This document shows, piece after piece, positions 23,480-35,400 of a DNA stretch of 64,000 nucleotides. The stretch is from Cristatella mucedo (Eukaryota; Bryozoa; Phylactolaemata; Cristatellidae): contig WPIO01000298.1 in the NCBI GenBank assembly GCA_009760855.2, positions 50,819-114,818 of the forward strand, written 5' to 3'. The position numbers and the translations under genes were made by a program. The stretch's first letter is position 1. Each line of letters opens with the position of its first letter. The notes beneath the pieces are model-generated. The model saw only the letters and a list, made by a program, of their open reading frames with translations, searched no databases and had not been told where the DNA came from.

Positions 23480-24455
23480 CCTCCAGAACATCATGTCGGC
23501 CCAGTTAAGAATCATTCAATCACCCACCAGGTACCAATTCCTCCCTTTATCTCAGATTTATCTGATCGCATTTCGATTCGGTGTGCAAAAAAATCGATCT
23601 TTCCTCACTATGGTTGATTTCATCATTCATTTTGATAACCCACCTGACTCTTTCAGCTTTCAGCTTTTACTGAAATTCATGCACCGCCTGACTCATCGTC
23701 TCTTGCGACTCATGTGCATGGCTCTGCTCACATCAATTGTCAAATACGTCATGACTTCTGTCTTGACTTCTGTAACTCACTGCTTGCTGGCCTACCAGCC
23801 TTTGCAATCAGTAGCTTACAGCTGGTGCAAGACTCTGCAGCTAGGCATGTCTGTCGTGAGTGTCGCAGTTACCACATCATACCACTTCTCGATGACCGAC
23901 CTGCACTGGCTACCAGTCAAGCAATAGATCGACTTCAAGGTTTTGTCACTCATTTTTAGGTACCTTCATCCTTCGGCTCCAGGCTACCTATCAGATCTAC
24001 TCCCCCAACATGACTAGCATCCTATCACCTGCTTTTTGGAAACTACCTATTAACCTACACCTCGTACAAACCTCAAATCCTTTGGACAGTCTGCACTTAG
24101 TTCGTATGCTCTCAAAGCCAGGAACTCACTCCCGACTTCTGTCACGACATACCTTGACTTGACCACATTTAAAAAGAAATTGTAAAAGCACCTATTTATG
24201 ACAGCATGTAGTGGGTCCCTGTGATTCGTCCTTTATATGCTTATTCGGGATGATATTGATGCACACTACCACTAACCACACTTGCATGCTGACCCTGTGC
24301 ATGTCACCCTTAACCATGTTATTCATGTTGTTTTTTTTCAAGCATAATGCCACTCACCATTCGATCGTGCTTCCTCTTCGGCAAATGTAAAGCACCTAGA
24401 AACTGATTAAGTTATCTCAAGGCACTTTATCAAGTGTTTTATTATTAGTATTATA
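23480..24455 (+). mobile_element. LINE A copy, endonuclease fused to post-RT region
   Basis: Starts in the endonuclease (MVDFIIHFDNPPDSF, a relic of the GDFNIHFDN motif). Near 23745 it jumps to the post-RT region (DFCNSLLAGLPAFAISSLQL), so linker and RT are missing. It ends with C-terminus, 3' UTR, hairpin and an ATT-rich tail. Confidence 0.82.
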
Positions 24456-27400
24456 AAAAGTCGTCCAAGTTTTCTTAAACAACTGTACTTTGCCATCACC
24501 AAGTAATACTAAATCCTGCTTATCTGACCACATGCAGATCTCATTCAGTCTACAATGTGTGTCCTCCTCTTCCTCCTCATCTAAAATCACCGGTTAATCG
24601 CGAAACGTCAAGACACTTGACATCGGTGCTATCCGTGCAAGAATATTGACTTCGCCTCTGCTGCTCAATCCATCGTCCAACCTGTCATCTTCGGATGAGC
24701 TAAGCATGACACTACTTGACATGATCGACGAGTTTGCACCTCTGACTAAGCGCACCGTGCACCCTCGAACAGACGGCCTATGGTTTACTAAAGATATCAA
24801 ACTAGCTCGGTCTATTAAGAGAAAGCTTAAAATAGCAAACAAAATATCGGGACTGACTGTCTATCGACTGCCATACGAAGACTACTGTAGGTCGTACCAA
24901 TCAATCCTGGAAAGGCCAATTCTATAAAAGTATTATTTAATCACAGATTCTAAATCCAAAATTGCTGATGTCGGTGATCAACTATTTTTTAACTTATCCT
25001 AGGTGAGATGCTTACCTAATGATCCCTGTCGTGACCTAGCTGATCGTTTCTCTAGCTTCTTTGTCAAGATAGACAAGATCAGGGAGTCCATCATTAGGAT
25101 AGCAGTGTCCTCCTGGAATCATGCCCCTCAATTCCATAGAGCACCTCAATGTCTACAAAAAAGGAGATCACTGGTGACCCCGTCCTGAAGTTCACATCCC
25201 AATCAACGAAGACAACTTGTCTTCTAGACCTAACTCCTACTGTCCTGCTTCTAGGGTGCATTGATCTGCTTCTGCCACTCATAAATATGCCATTAGCCTC
25301 ATATCTTGTCCCAGCACCTTTCAAAAGGCTATGACAGGCCACAACAACTCAGGAAAGCAATACTTGCCCAAGAGAACTTGATCACCTTCAGCTCAGTCTC
25401 CATTCTACCATTCCTAGACAGCAGAACGAATCGTGGCAGAGCTGCTGAACTCATATATTGAAACTTCTAGTTTTGCTAGTATGCTCCAGTCTGGTTGTAG
25501 AGCTAATTATGTCAAGCAGTCGGCATAGCTAAGGATGTATAAGGACATACTGAGTAATGCTAACTTAGGAAGAGTATCCCTCCTTGTTTCGCTGGATCTT
25601 TCGGCAGATTTCGATGCTATAGATCACTAAATTCTTCTTGAGAGTATCTCATCTCGCCTGGGCATCACTGGCACTGCATTGCAATGATTCAGGTCCTATT
25701 TCAGTGAGAGACTCCTGAGTATCGATGTAAATGGGTAATGATAGTCCGAGGGACCTCTGAAATATGGGTACCTCACAGATCTTAGCTTGGTCCCATTCTT
25801 TTGACGGTTTATACTCTCCGTTTTCTCGATTTGATTGCCAAGCACAGTCGAGGTTTTCACTTTTTTGCGGATAACACTCGGTTGTATCTTCGCTTTGATC
25901 CCTCCAAGCACTCAAGCTGGTCGAATTCTGTAAACTCCAATGCTGCCTCAATTGATGACATCCACACGTGGATGGCAGCAAGCTTTCTTAAATTGAATTG
26001 CGATGAAAACCCACTTACTGGTTATGGACATAACAAAATGGATTCAGAAGTCGGTAACGCCAAAGCTCAAAATCGACTCTGCTAGCATAACTCCTGTTGC
26101 ATCTGCACGAAACCTATGGTTCATGTTCCAAAGTGACCCTTCATTAGACAACCACATCAGCTCACCAGTAAAGTCTGCCCACTGCCGCCTACATAACATT
26201 ACTGAATTTCGGGCTTGTTGAAACAGGTATACCACATTTAGGCGGGCCGTGCATTTATGACATTTGTAACTCACTGCTTGCTGGGTCTACCGGCCCATAC
26301 ACTCATGATCTTACAGCTCGTGCAAAACTCTGGGGCTAGGCTTGTCTATAGTGAGACTTCATTTCTCACCGATATGCACTGGCTCCCAGCTAAGCAATGC
26401 ATCGACTTCAACGTTTTGTCGCTTACGGTAAGGTCCCTTCATTCTTTGGCTCAAGGTTACCTATCAGATCAACTACCACTCTAAGCAAAGCATCATGCCA
26501 CCAGCTAACCAGCTATTCGGAATCTCACTGTTTACCCATACCGAGTACTAATATCAAATCTTTTGTAGACCGTGCCTTTAATTCGTATGCTCCCATAACC
26601 TGGAACTCAATCCCAATTTGCATCATATCTTCTGACTTGACCACAGTTAAAAAGAAACTAGAACCGCATCTACATATCAAAGAAGTTAGTGAGTCCCTGT
26701 GACTCCTACTTTATGTGCTTATGCTTGCATCCTTTGCAAAAAGAGCTAGGATGAATGCCGGTTGGGCAACGGATACAGAGCAAAGTTCTTATGCTGACCC
26801 ACAAGGCCTGCCACGGCTTGGCTCCGTCGTACTCAGCTGAACTGCTGCATCAGTTCCTGTCTATTCGCACCCTCAGGTCCGGTGTGGACAATAAACTAGC
26901 TGCTCTATTCCTAAGCTTTAAGACCGTTGGCGACAAAAGCTTTAGCTCTGCAGGTCATAGATTGTGGAACTCTCTTCCACAATTGTTAGGCAACGACAAC
27001 TACTCTCCTACTGCCGACTATGGCTCATCCTTTTCAGCATTCTCGAGCTGCTACTTTCATGCTACTCACTACCTCAACTGCTCTCCTGACTCAGCTATGC
27101 TTACCACTTTCTCTTTGTTGCGTGAGACGAAGCCTGTTGGCTACCGAATGCGTACCGAAAGCTGCTTAGGCTGTGAGTGGGCAATACTAAACTCTCTCGG
27201 ATAACACCCAGGTGGTCTTTGAGACTTTGTGGAGTTACAGACAGAGATACATGTATACATACATACATACTGTGCATGCTGCCACTAACCAAACTTGCTA
27301 GCCGACCCTATGCATGTCACACCTAACCATGCAATTCTTGTTTATCAAGCATGATCATCTTGTTTATCGAGTATGGTATCAAGCACTGACCAATCGATTG

Positions 27401-27495
27401 AGCTTCCTTTGAAGTAAATGTAAAGTGCCTAGAAAGACATTGAGTGCTCTTAGGCTGCTGTATCCCATGCATTATTAGTGTTATAATTATTACAA
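24456..27495 (+). mobile_element. LINE A, long copy with nested LINE B
   Basis: Runs from the endonuclease end and linker through RT to the C-terminus. Motif A reads LDLSADFDAIDH near 25600. Motif C is FFADNT (second Asp lost) near 25862-25880. Multiple stops and frameshifts are present. The 3' UTR is split by a LINE B insertion (26735-27268) and resumes at ACTGTGCATGCTGCC, ending with a hairpin and ATT-rich tail near 27495. Confidence 0.85.
26735..27268 (+). mobile_element. LINE B, 5'-truncated, nested in LINE A
   Basis: Begins in AAAGAGCTAGGATGAATGCC and encodes QRIQSKVLMLTHKACHGLAP, FSSAGHRLWNSLPQLLG and the C-terminal VGYRMRTES. Ends GAGATACATG with a CATA repeat tail. Confidence 0.88.
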
Positions 27496-28041
27496 ACAAA
27501 GAGACAAGCATCTGGAAGACCATGTGAGAATGCCACATCGTAAAATCAGTGGGCCTTGGTGAGCCTAATGTTCAGTCAACAGCAACCCCAATAATATTCC
27601 TCTAAAAAAGTTGCGTTTTTAGACACAATAAAGCTTTGGCCTAGCCTAAATTAGCAGTGCATTGCTATCTTCGGCTCAACCACCTCCTCGCTTGTACAGC
27701 TGGGGAGGCTACTGCTGTGTTTATATTTCAAACTGGCTGATAAGTATGTAACTTTAACAGCTATACTCACAGGAATCACTAGTGCACACCTTCAGCCGAA
27801 CCCGTCTAAAATCAGTGCTACTACAAGATATCACCTCACTAGGCTGCCCACAGAATTGTCTTAAAAACCTGTTTAACATGTTTGACCACATTCGCCAGCT
27901 AGCTTCTATGCTCGACCATTTAAACCCATCAACTCAATTTAAGATTCACGACATTTTTAGTTAATAGCTGCCTACTTCGGCTGCTGAAGGCACGAACTTC
28001 ATACAGCTTTAAGGACGAAATACACCAACAAAGTCTTGCAC
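27496..28041. other. Non-coding, nothing secure
   Basis: One weak minus-strand exon-like segment near 27778-27830 is considered and rejected elsewhere. Confidence 0.4.
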
Positions 28042-28470
28042 GTGCTTAATGTAACGTAATGTATCTCAGTCTGTAAATCCTCAAAGTCATAAAGACTATG
28101 TGCATGTTATGCAGGAAGGTTTTGCATAGCCCACTGACAGCCAAAGCGGCTTTCGGTAGGCATTCGGTAGCCAACAGACTTCGCCTTACGAAACAAAGAC
28201 AAAGTAGGAAGCATGGCAGAGTCAGGAGAGCAGTTGAGGTAGTGACTAGCATAAAAGTAGCAGCTCAGGACAGCTGAAAAGGATGAGCCATAGTCGGCAG
28301 TTGGAGAGTAGTTGCCGTTGCCCAAGAATTGTGGAAGCGAGTTCCACAGTCTAAGACCTGCAGAGCTAAAGCTTCTGCTGTCGCCAACGGTCGTTAAGTG
28401 GATGAGAGTAAGTTATGACAGCTGGAGAGTGGTGCCAAGCTTTCTAGGAGCGATCAACTGCAAACCTCAA
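28042..28470 (-). mobile_element. LINE B, 5'-truncated
   Basis: Reverse reading: tail with TACATTACGTTACATT, GACTTTGAGG, then coding text for YRMPTES, YNC-type SPDSAM, and SADYGSS/ENFLGNGN regions. Confidence 0.85.
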
Positions 28471-28639
28471 CCGAGCCAGGTCACCGTGTAGCGATGGATG
28501 GTCCCACCTTCCTGCACTGAAATATATCTGCTTACTTTTACACAAAATAGCTACCTTGAAATGAAGCACTGCCAGTCACCAAGAATCGAAGGTGCTTCAG
28601 AAGCATTTCCACTTCTACCGAAATGTGAATTTGTCAAGG

Positions 28640-28830
28640 CATGCATGCTGGTTATGTCAATCAGCTGATCCATCAGTCTCAGGTACCTCAAGGCAGAAAA
28701 GCCTTTTCAGCTATCACCAAGCTCGAAGCTGGCAAAACAGGATTGTCTGCTGCAGGACTCGAATCCAAGACATTTTGTAGCACAGTGGAAGTGGAACACC
28801 TGACCTTATGCTAGAGTAAGAGCCAGGGGA
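28640..28830 (-). mobile_element. SINE2 relic
   Basis: Reverse reading has box B-like GGATTCGAGTCC and a body (GATAGCTGAAAAGGCTTTTC) resembling SINE2. Confidence 0.55.
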
Positions 28831-29564
28831 AACTTGTGTGCATTCCTTATTACGATATCATCTGTCCTTGGAGCATGTGAAAAGAATCTCAAGACCCCTG
28901 CTCCCCACAGCATTTACTCAATCTTTGTAAGTTATCTTGTATGTGCTCAAGCTTGTTGACACTGCCTATGTTGTCACTTACAAATTGATGCACTTCCTTC
29001 ACAATATATGGATAAAAATAAATTTAGTTTTCTCGGGTTTATACTCACCTCTTATTCACAGCATCTACTCTCCCTATTATCCTAGTTATAGACTACTAGG
29101 CTCTCATTGTAATGCAAAAGACTCATAGCTGTTATTGGTGCTTCCAACCATGCTAGACTTCCCTCACTTCAATTCCATGTAACTCTGATGCAACTTGTAT
29201 GTTAGAAATGTGCTCGTTGATGGCAGCTAACTTTATTGAAATGAATGACGGCAATTGAGCTTAACCAGTTATGAGAAAACCTCGAGCAATGCAGAAACTG
29301 TTAAGGCAAACAACTGAGCTAGCTCGGTCAGCACGTCACAAGAAGCCTGTGTAGCAAGTCTATGTGCCCTGGTCTACAATGCCCTTTTACCAGAAACAAA
29401 GTGACATTTTGGGCATACGTGAGTGATGCTTAGGAAGAAAAAAATGACCCTTTACTTGTGACATTGGGGCATTGTGGTATCAAGATCTAACTGTCACTGC
29501 AGGACTTCCCACTGACAAAAAACAGCAGCTACACTTTTGTCATTAGTTGTTTTATCCTTATGTG
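28831..29564. other. Non-coding, nothing recognised
   Basis: No repeat or exon identified. Confidence 0.4.
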
Positions 29565-29940
29565 TCGCCACCACATCAGGACACCACTTTTCCAATCTGC
29601 ACTGGATGCCTATTAAACACAAGGGCTAGTCATGGTCAAGACCACGTCATATACTTTTGGGTACCCTCACTTTCTTAATTTTTGGTTACCGGCGCAAGAC
29701 ACTTACTCTTCTTATATCTCAGGCTGCCTATGGTACGACTGGCTGTTGTTACTCGTGCCACTTAGTCATGCCTTTAAAACCTCAAAGTCTTTGAAGACCT
29801 TGCATTTAGTTTGCATGACCCAAACGATAGACACGAGCTCGGCAAAGGTCGCAAGATCCCCTAACTTTACGATGTTATGAGGGCAGGAAAAACCAAATTG
29901 TTCTTCACTCATGTGTTATATCTGTGTGAATCTTTTTGAG
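29565..29940 (+). mobile_element. LINE A C-terminal fragment, diverged
   Basis: CACATCAGGACACCACTTTTC, CTGCACTGGATGCC, ACCTCAAAGTCTTTGAAGACC and TTTAGTTTGCATGACC match the C-terminal coding region of family A. The tail is lost. Confidence 0.65.
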
Positions 29941-30214
29941 GCACTCATTCAAGCTGAAAATGCAGACGATTATAGTTATAATCTTACTTTCGAGAATGAA
30001 TGGAGTGGCAAGAAAAAGCTTTAGTAATCTGAATGAGATTAAAAAGTCTAAGTTGTGATTAGCACATTCATGGAGAGCTCAGCAAATCCCCTGCCGGATG
30101 CAAAGTGAAAGGCACCAGTGTAGTAGCACCGTATTCAAACATTACATAAATAGTTTTCACGAGTTTGAAATGCGGCTTTTGGAGGTTGTACACTGGATGT
30201 AACATGCGAACAAA

Positions 30215-30432
30215 CACACACACTCACTCACACATGCACAGGGCCGGAGCCTGGGAGCGATTGCCCCCTGCCCCCATGGACAGACGCAATTACCTATTTC
30301 CTGAGGCAATGTTCCCTAGGCCTACCGGGCCAGATCAGTGTACCTTACACTCTCAATCTGAAAATCCTGCATCCGCCCTGGCACACACAGGCAAGCACGT
30401 GCACACCCATACACACTGGCAAACACACACCT
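30215..30432 (+). repeat. GC-rich segment flanked by CA-rich simple DNA
   Basis: A core with GGGCCGGAGCCTGGGAGCGA and TTGCCCCCTGCCCCCATGG lies between CACACA-rich arms (about 30213-30240 and 30380-30432). It may be an unidentified interspersed repeat. Confidence 0.4.
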
Positions 30433-30693
30433 AGGTGTGCCAGCACAAACGCATTCATTTGCTGTCTCCAAGCCACAAAACTCTTCGGGCCTTACAAAAT
30501 ATGAAGGAATAATGTTAAAAAAATTACTTGCGAATACCTAGCAATCAGCTAAATGGGGAGGGCTATCTAAATAAACAGGCTGGAACTGCTAGCGATTCAC
30601 ATGGATTCCAGCACGAACCGTAGGTCGCCCAGTGTCAGAAAAGTCATCATAGACGAACTCAGAGTCTGTTGCTGGTTGACCAGGCAGTAAAGT

Positions 30694-30830
30694 ATAATTC
30701 ACTTGTATAAGGCCCTAAGAAACTTGATCTCTAGTAAGGCGCTTCGGCCATGCCTTGGGGCTCGAGCCCGCGACCTTAGCCAGACCTTGGTCGGGGCAAG
30801 CACCTTAACCACTAGACCAAACCAGCCCGA
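30694..30830 (-). mobile_element. SINE1 copy
   Basis: Reverse reading: GGGCTGGTTTGGTCTAGTGG, box B-like GGGCTCGAGCC, and tail AGAGATCAAGTTTCTTAGGG. It abuts the CpG-rich island. Confidence 0.85.
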
Positions 30831-32105
30831 CATGTCTGTTGTTTCATTTATACAAAGAATTCTCGCCGGAGCAAAGGCTTACCAACGAATATGCTGTAGT
30901 ATCCTATTCGGAGCAGTCCGCCACTTCGAAAAATTGTCTTGCCCATTTTGCCGATGCCTCAGATCGGAGTCGCAGGTTTGTGGCAGCCAAGACGTGCAGC
31001 TCAGAACTCGAAGACGCCGAAATAATGCTCAAAAACCTGGAATGTTGAAGTAACCAGTGTATTGGTGAATGTGAATATACACTGACATGCACAAATATGT
31101 CTGAGACCAACGGGTGGGACCAGGAAATTCCCAACGTGCGCCTACGTCTGCACAAATGTAGGAGTTTAGGGAAGCCGGTGGCTACCGAATCAGTATCGCA
31201 CCGGTATCGGCACTCATCACTTTTCCGACTATCGAAACAATTTACCGGGAAGGCCTTCACTCGTCAAGGCAAATACAAGATTTCCGCAATCAGTACATAC
31301 CCAACACACCACCCGCGGTGCTACTTCCTGGTCGACCGCCAACAATGAGAAAGTCATAAATGAATAGACCCGGCGGCAGTCCACCCGACTGCTGCGACGT
31401 AGGTCAAGGGCACAAGAGGTCTCCATCCGCCGGGACATATTAGCGGCTGTTAATGGGGATACAGCCGTTAAAGAATGACCGTTGCCAGACGCCACATTAG
31501 CTGCTAGAAATTAAGAGGCTGGACTCGAAAGACCTTAAATGCCCGCCTCGGTAGACTACGACATAAAGCACGAACATAACGTAAGGCAGTCGGTCGCACC
31601 TGAGCCGGCGAGGAGCGTTCTCTAGCCACTGTATTACGCTGGGATTAGAACGGCGGTGCGAGCCAATACTACCGTGGGCAGGCTAGGTTTACGAACGGCT
31701 TGCCACACAGGCCGGCCGAGCACACCGATAAAAGCATCGTAAAAGCATCAACTGAATACTCAAAACAATCACCTGGGGTGCTCGCCGTGTGCGGTTGGCC
31801 CGACCGGCTTCGATCGGGCTGCAGCCGTGCTGGATCTTTATTTCGAGCAATGGAGAAAGTCAGCGCTGCATCCTGCATCTCTGTCACTCATTCGCGGCGT
31901 TTTAAAGTAGCAAGAAAGCGGTACTTCGCCGATGCAGCAGCAACGCTGCAGCATTTGTCGGTCGTGTGGAAGAGAAACGCTTTCAAATCTACCTGAGCCC
32001 TGACTACTTTCCTGCCCGAGTCCTTGTGTAACGCTGTGGCGCTCTCATTTCGCCTGCCTGTAAGCAGTGCAGAGGGGCTATACGGGTGATACTGCAGCGG
32101 CCACA
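30831..32105. promoter_or_regulatory. CpG-rich island, possible promoter or first-exon region
   Basis: By eye, many 60-base rows hold four to seven CpG, against one or two in surrounding DNA, and GC is clearly higher. Several uninterrupted frames exist: plus 30839-31048 ends with a stop after KTCSSELEDAEIMLKNLEC; minus 30904-31260 spans 118 codons; plus 31700-31996 spans 98 codons. None matches a family I recognise, and open frames are expected more often in GC-rich DNA. I therefore annotate the composition, not a gene. No TATA box or splice pattern decides the strand. Confidence 0.4.
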
Positions 32106-32165
32106 GTATAGAATAATAATTATTATGCATTTGATATGTCGCACAGAGAACTCATGCAGATGCCA
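32106..32165 (-). mobile_element. LINE A tail relic
   Basis: AATAATAATTATTATGCATT then TGATATGTCGCACAGAGAACTC resembles a shortened LINE A 3' tip. Confidence 0.45.
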
Positions 32166-32225
32166 TCCATACAGTCCCGAATAAAGAGCAAGCCAAGAAC
32201 CCCAAAGAGCAAGGAATAATGATAA

Positions 32226-32495
32226 TACTAACAAAATTTCACTTCGTAAAGCCCTTCAGGGAACCCAGTCTCTTTGTAGGCACTTTACATTTGCAGCAAA
32301 GGAAGCACAATCGAATTGTAGCGCTTGGTATCGCACTCGATAAACAACAACAATAGCATGGTTACGGGTGACATGCTCAGGGTCAGAATGCAAGTTCGGT
32401 TAGTAGCAGCATGCACAGTATCTGCACGCATACGCACACAAAGGACGAATCGCATGGACCCACCAAATGCTGGGATATATTAAAAGTCAGGTTAT
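32226..32495 (-). mobile_element. LINE A 3' UTR and tail
   Basis: AAAGCCCTTCAGGGAACC, the CACTTTACATTTGCAGC block and the 3' UTR with GGTGACATGCTCAGGGTC. It ends where the satellite array starts. Confidence 0.82.
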
Positions 32496-32499
32496 TATT

Positions 32500-35400
32500 G
32501 TTTCATCTCCGATAATGCGGTCTTGACGAATTGCCACAATCCACCACATTCTGCTATAAGTACGATACAATAGACAGAACGTTGGCAATATCGAGCTAAA
32601 ATTTCGAAAGAATGTTGCATTACACTATCGAATGTGTGCATATATCTAATTTAATGAAAATGCTCAGTCGCACGACTGCAAATGAGCTGCACAGACGTAG
32701 GCCTGTACTACAATCCACTTCAAATTACGATGAATCAACCACAAATCGGTTGCCTAGCACGTTTGGAATATAAACTACGCAATATTTGAGGTGCCCTCAC
32801 AAGAGTTTGGGAAACATTCGCTCGCTAGTTTTCGTGAAGTCACCTAAAATAGATTGCATCACCTCGTGCTAAAACTGCAATCCACTGCGAAAAGTTCCGT
32901 TTTTAAAGGTCCAAGACAGTACACTCTGTGAAAAATGTATTCGTAATATTTAATTTTTAATAATATTGCTATAATAATAATAATACTATGCATTGGCATG
33001 GACAGTCTCGTGCTATCCACTGCAATCGACTGTAACGGACCGGGAAATACCTCAATCCACAGCAAAACGAGTAGAAATATATTGCCATTAGTTCAAGTTT
33101 CTATAGCATGCTAAAGCACACTGTATTGTGTGCACACCCACATAAAGTCCTGAACTTGTTTATCCGTGCACTCCATCAGTCAGCGGCAACCGTTAGCAAT
33201 GGCCTGGGCAAATACCGAAATCTACTTTAATTCACTGCAAATCTTGCTGAAATGGTCATCGTGAAGGTTTATTTGGATTCCATATATGAACGACTCAGTT
33301 CAAAGCCTACCCTTTTAATTTAGCCCAGTTGTGAACGAGCGTCCCCATGACATGCAATTAAATGGAGTGCAACGGCTCAGTTCCTCGTAGCTATCCTCGT
33401 TAATCTTTATCAATCCTTCTTAATCGGTCGCAAGGCGAAACGAATGAGTTAACTAGCAACTCTCTTTATGATTGCAAGTTGCTCTACTCTCAGGCTCTTT
33501 CTTAGTTTCTTTCGCTGTGAAACCAAAGTGAAACCGTGACATTTTAAGGGTACATTGCTCGTCAACTGTCAGCAAAGTACGACAAGCGACAGCACTCGCC
33601 TTGGGCCTATTCTGAATATAGACAATAGTGGCTGAGCGAAACTGCAAGTCTCATTCCAAGTAACATTGCATTGTGGTGCACATAATTTGCACCCACTGTG
33701 GGCGCTTAATCGAAGGCTGTTCGAGGCAGTCGAAGCAATATCCCAGCAAAATACGCCAATAACTAAAAATCTCATAAATACACCAACAGCAGTGAGGAGA
33801 AGCTTCAAATTGTCTCGTGTATTTCAGAATTAACTGTTAAGAGTGCAACCACATTGCTTCAGGCAATCACAAGCGTATATCCTTTTTCAATACATGGCAA
33901 CCGATGGTAGTGTCATGACATCTACAAAAAATGCAATTCAAAGTGGCTAGAAATTGGCTGTTCCAAGCTCCAATTACCACGCCAAATACCGTTCGCAGTA
34001 CCTATACATATTTTATATCCATCGTGTGCATAAATCATGGAACAATTGTTGTGTGTGTCGGCTGCTTCTGCAATCGTAATTAGTACGGCAGCATCCGGCC
34101 ACGAACGTATGCCCCGCCTGCTGCAGGTGGTTGAGCAATTGATTTGATGCAGGGTATGGCTTTTAATGCAAAGATGATGATCGCCACAGCTGCACCCTAT
34201 TCTACGGGTTCGAACGAATTACAGCAGTCCACCACAATGCACTCTAATTATGCCAAAAACGTACACATGCAAACCTTGACTAGCACACATTTTGCACTGA
34301 TATTGTAGTACACGATCGAATTTATCTGTCCACAAAATTTCATGTCACTCTGAGCCTACGCACACTTTTGCACGTGAGCTTTGACTCGTGCACCACAATC
34401 TACCACAATCCACAGCAATCCACCACTAGCTATTCTGGTTCTAGTCAAATCCACACAAATCAGATGCGAACAACTGCAAAAAGTTTGGAATATCAATTTA
34501 CGCTACACGTACAATGTACCCAGAAAATTTTGCTCGATTCTGCTCACGCCTTCTCACGAAGTGCACTGAAATGAGATTGCAGTGGCCCAGGCCAATACCA
34601 TAACCTACTGCAATACACTTCAACCCACTGCATTCCACTTTGCAACGAAAGAAATCCTGATCTAAAAGCTCCTTTTTTTGATTGAATATGACAGCACACT
34701 CTGCGACAATTGCATTTACAAATTTTTATCTGCATTGGCACCACCGTTCTCCTTCACTGCCCTGCAATCGACTACAGTAGCCCGGGCGAAAACACCAGCC
34801 CACTTCAATCCACCAAATCCACTGCATTAAAAATTGAAGTACATTGTGCCAAGCTCATGTTCTTATTGCATATCAAAGTGCACAGTGCGGTGTACACAAC
34901 CGCGTAAAATAAAGAAAATCGTGCAACCAAGCACTGTGGCATCGGGCGGTAATCGCTCAAAACGACCAGGAAAACTATTGCAACCCACTCTATTCCACTG
35001 CAAATCATCCTCAATCACCATCGCGAAGCTCTAATTTACATTTCATATGTTACTAAGCTTAGTTCAAAGTGAAATTTCGCTCCATTATGCATCATGAGTT
35101 CTCATGCAATGAATTGCAATCGACTGCAACGATCCGGTCCAAGTGCCTGAATCCACTTCAATTTGGGGAATTCCGCTGCGATCCGCCACCCAGCGACAAA
35201 AACGCATACACTATAAGCTCTAATTATGACTGCACGCTGTTCTACTCTTCAGTTATTGTGTACTCGCATAACTTTCCTGTAATTACTTCGGCCATTCCGC
35301 AGTAATTCACTGCAACTGCCCGGGCTAGTATGTCATTGCACTGCAACCCGCACAAAGACGACCTGAATACGTACACTTTGAGCTCTAATAGTAATTTCGC

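Noticed and set aside
27778-27830. Small minus-strand exon with GTGAGT donor
   Set aside because: Only about 16 residues, weak acceptor and no domain.
30904-31260. 118-codon minus-strand frame as a gene
   Set aside because: No recognisable domain. Equally long frames exist on the other strand of the same GC-rich DNA.
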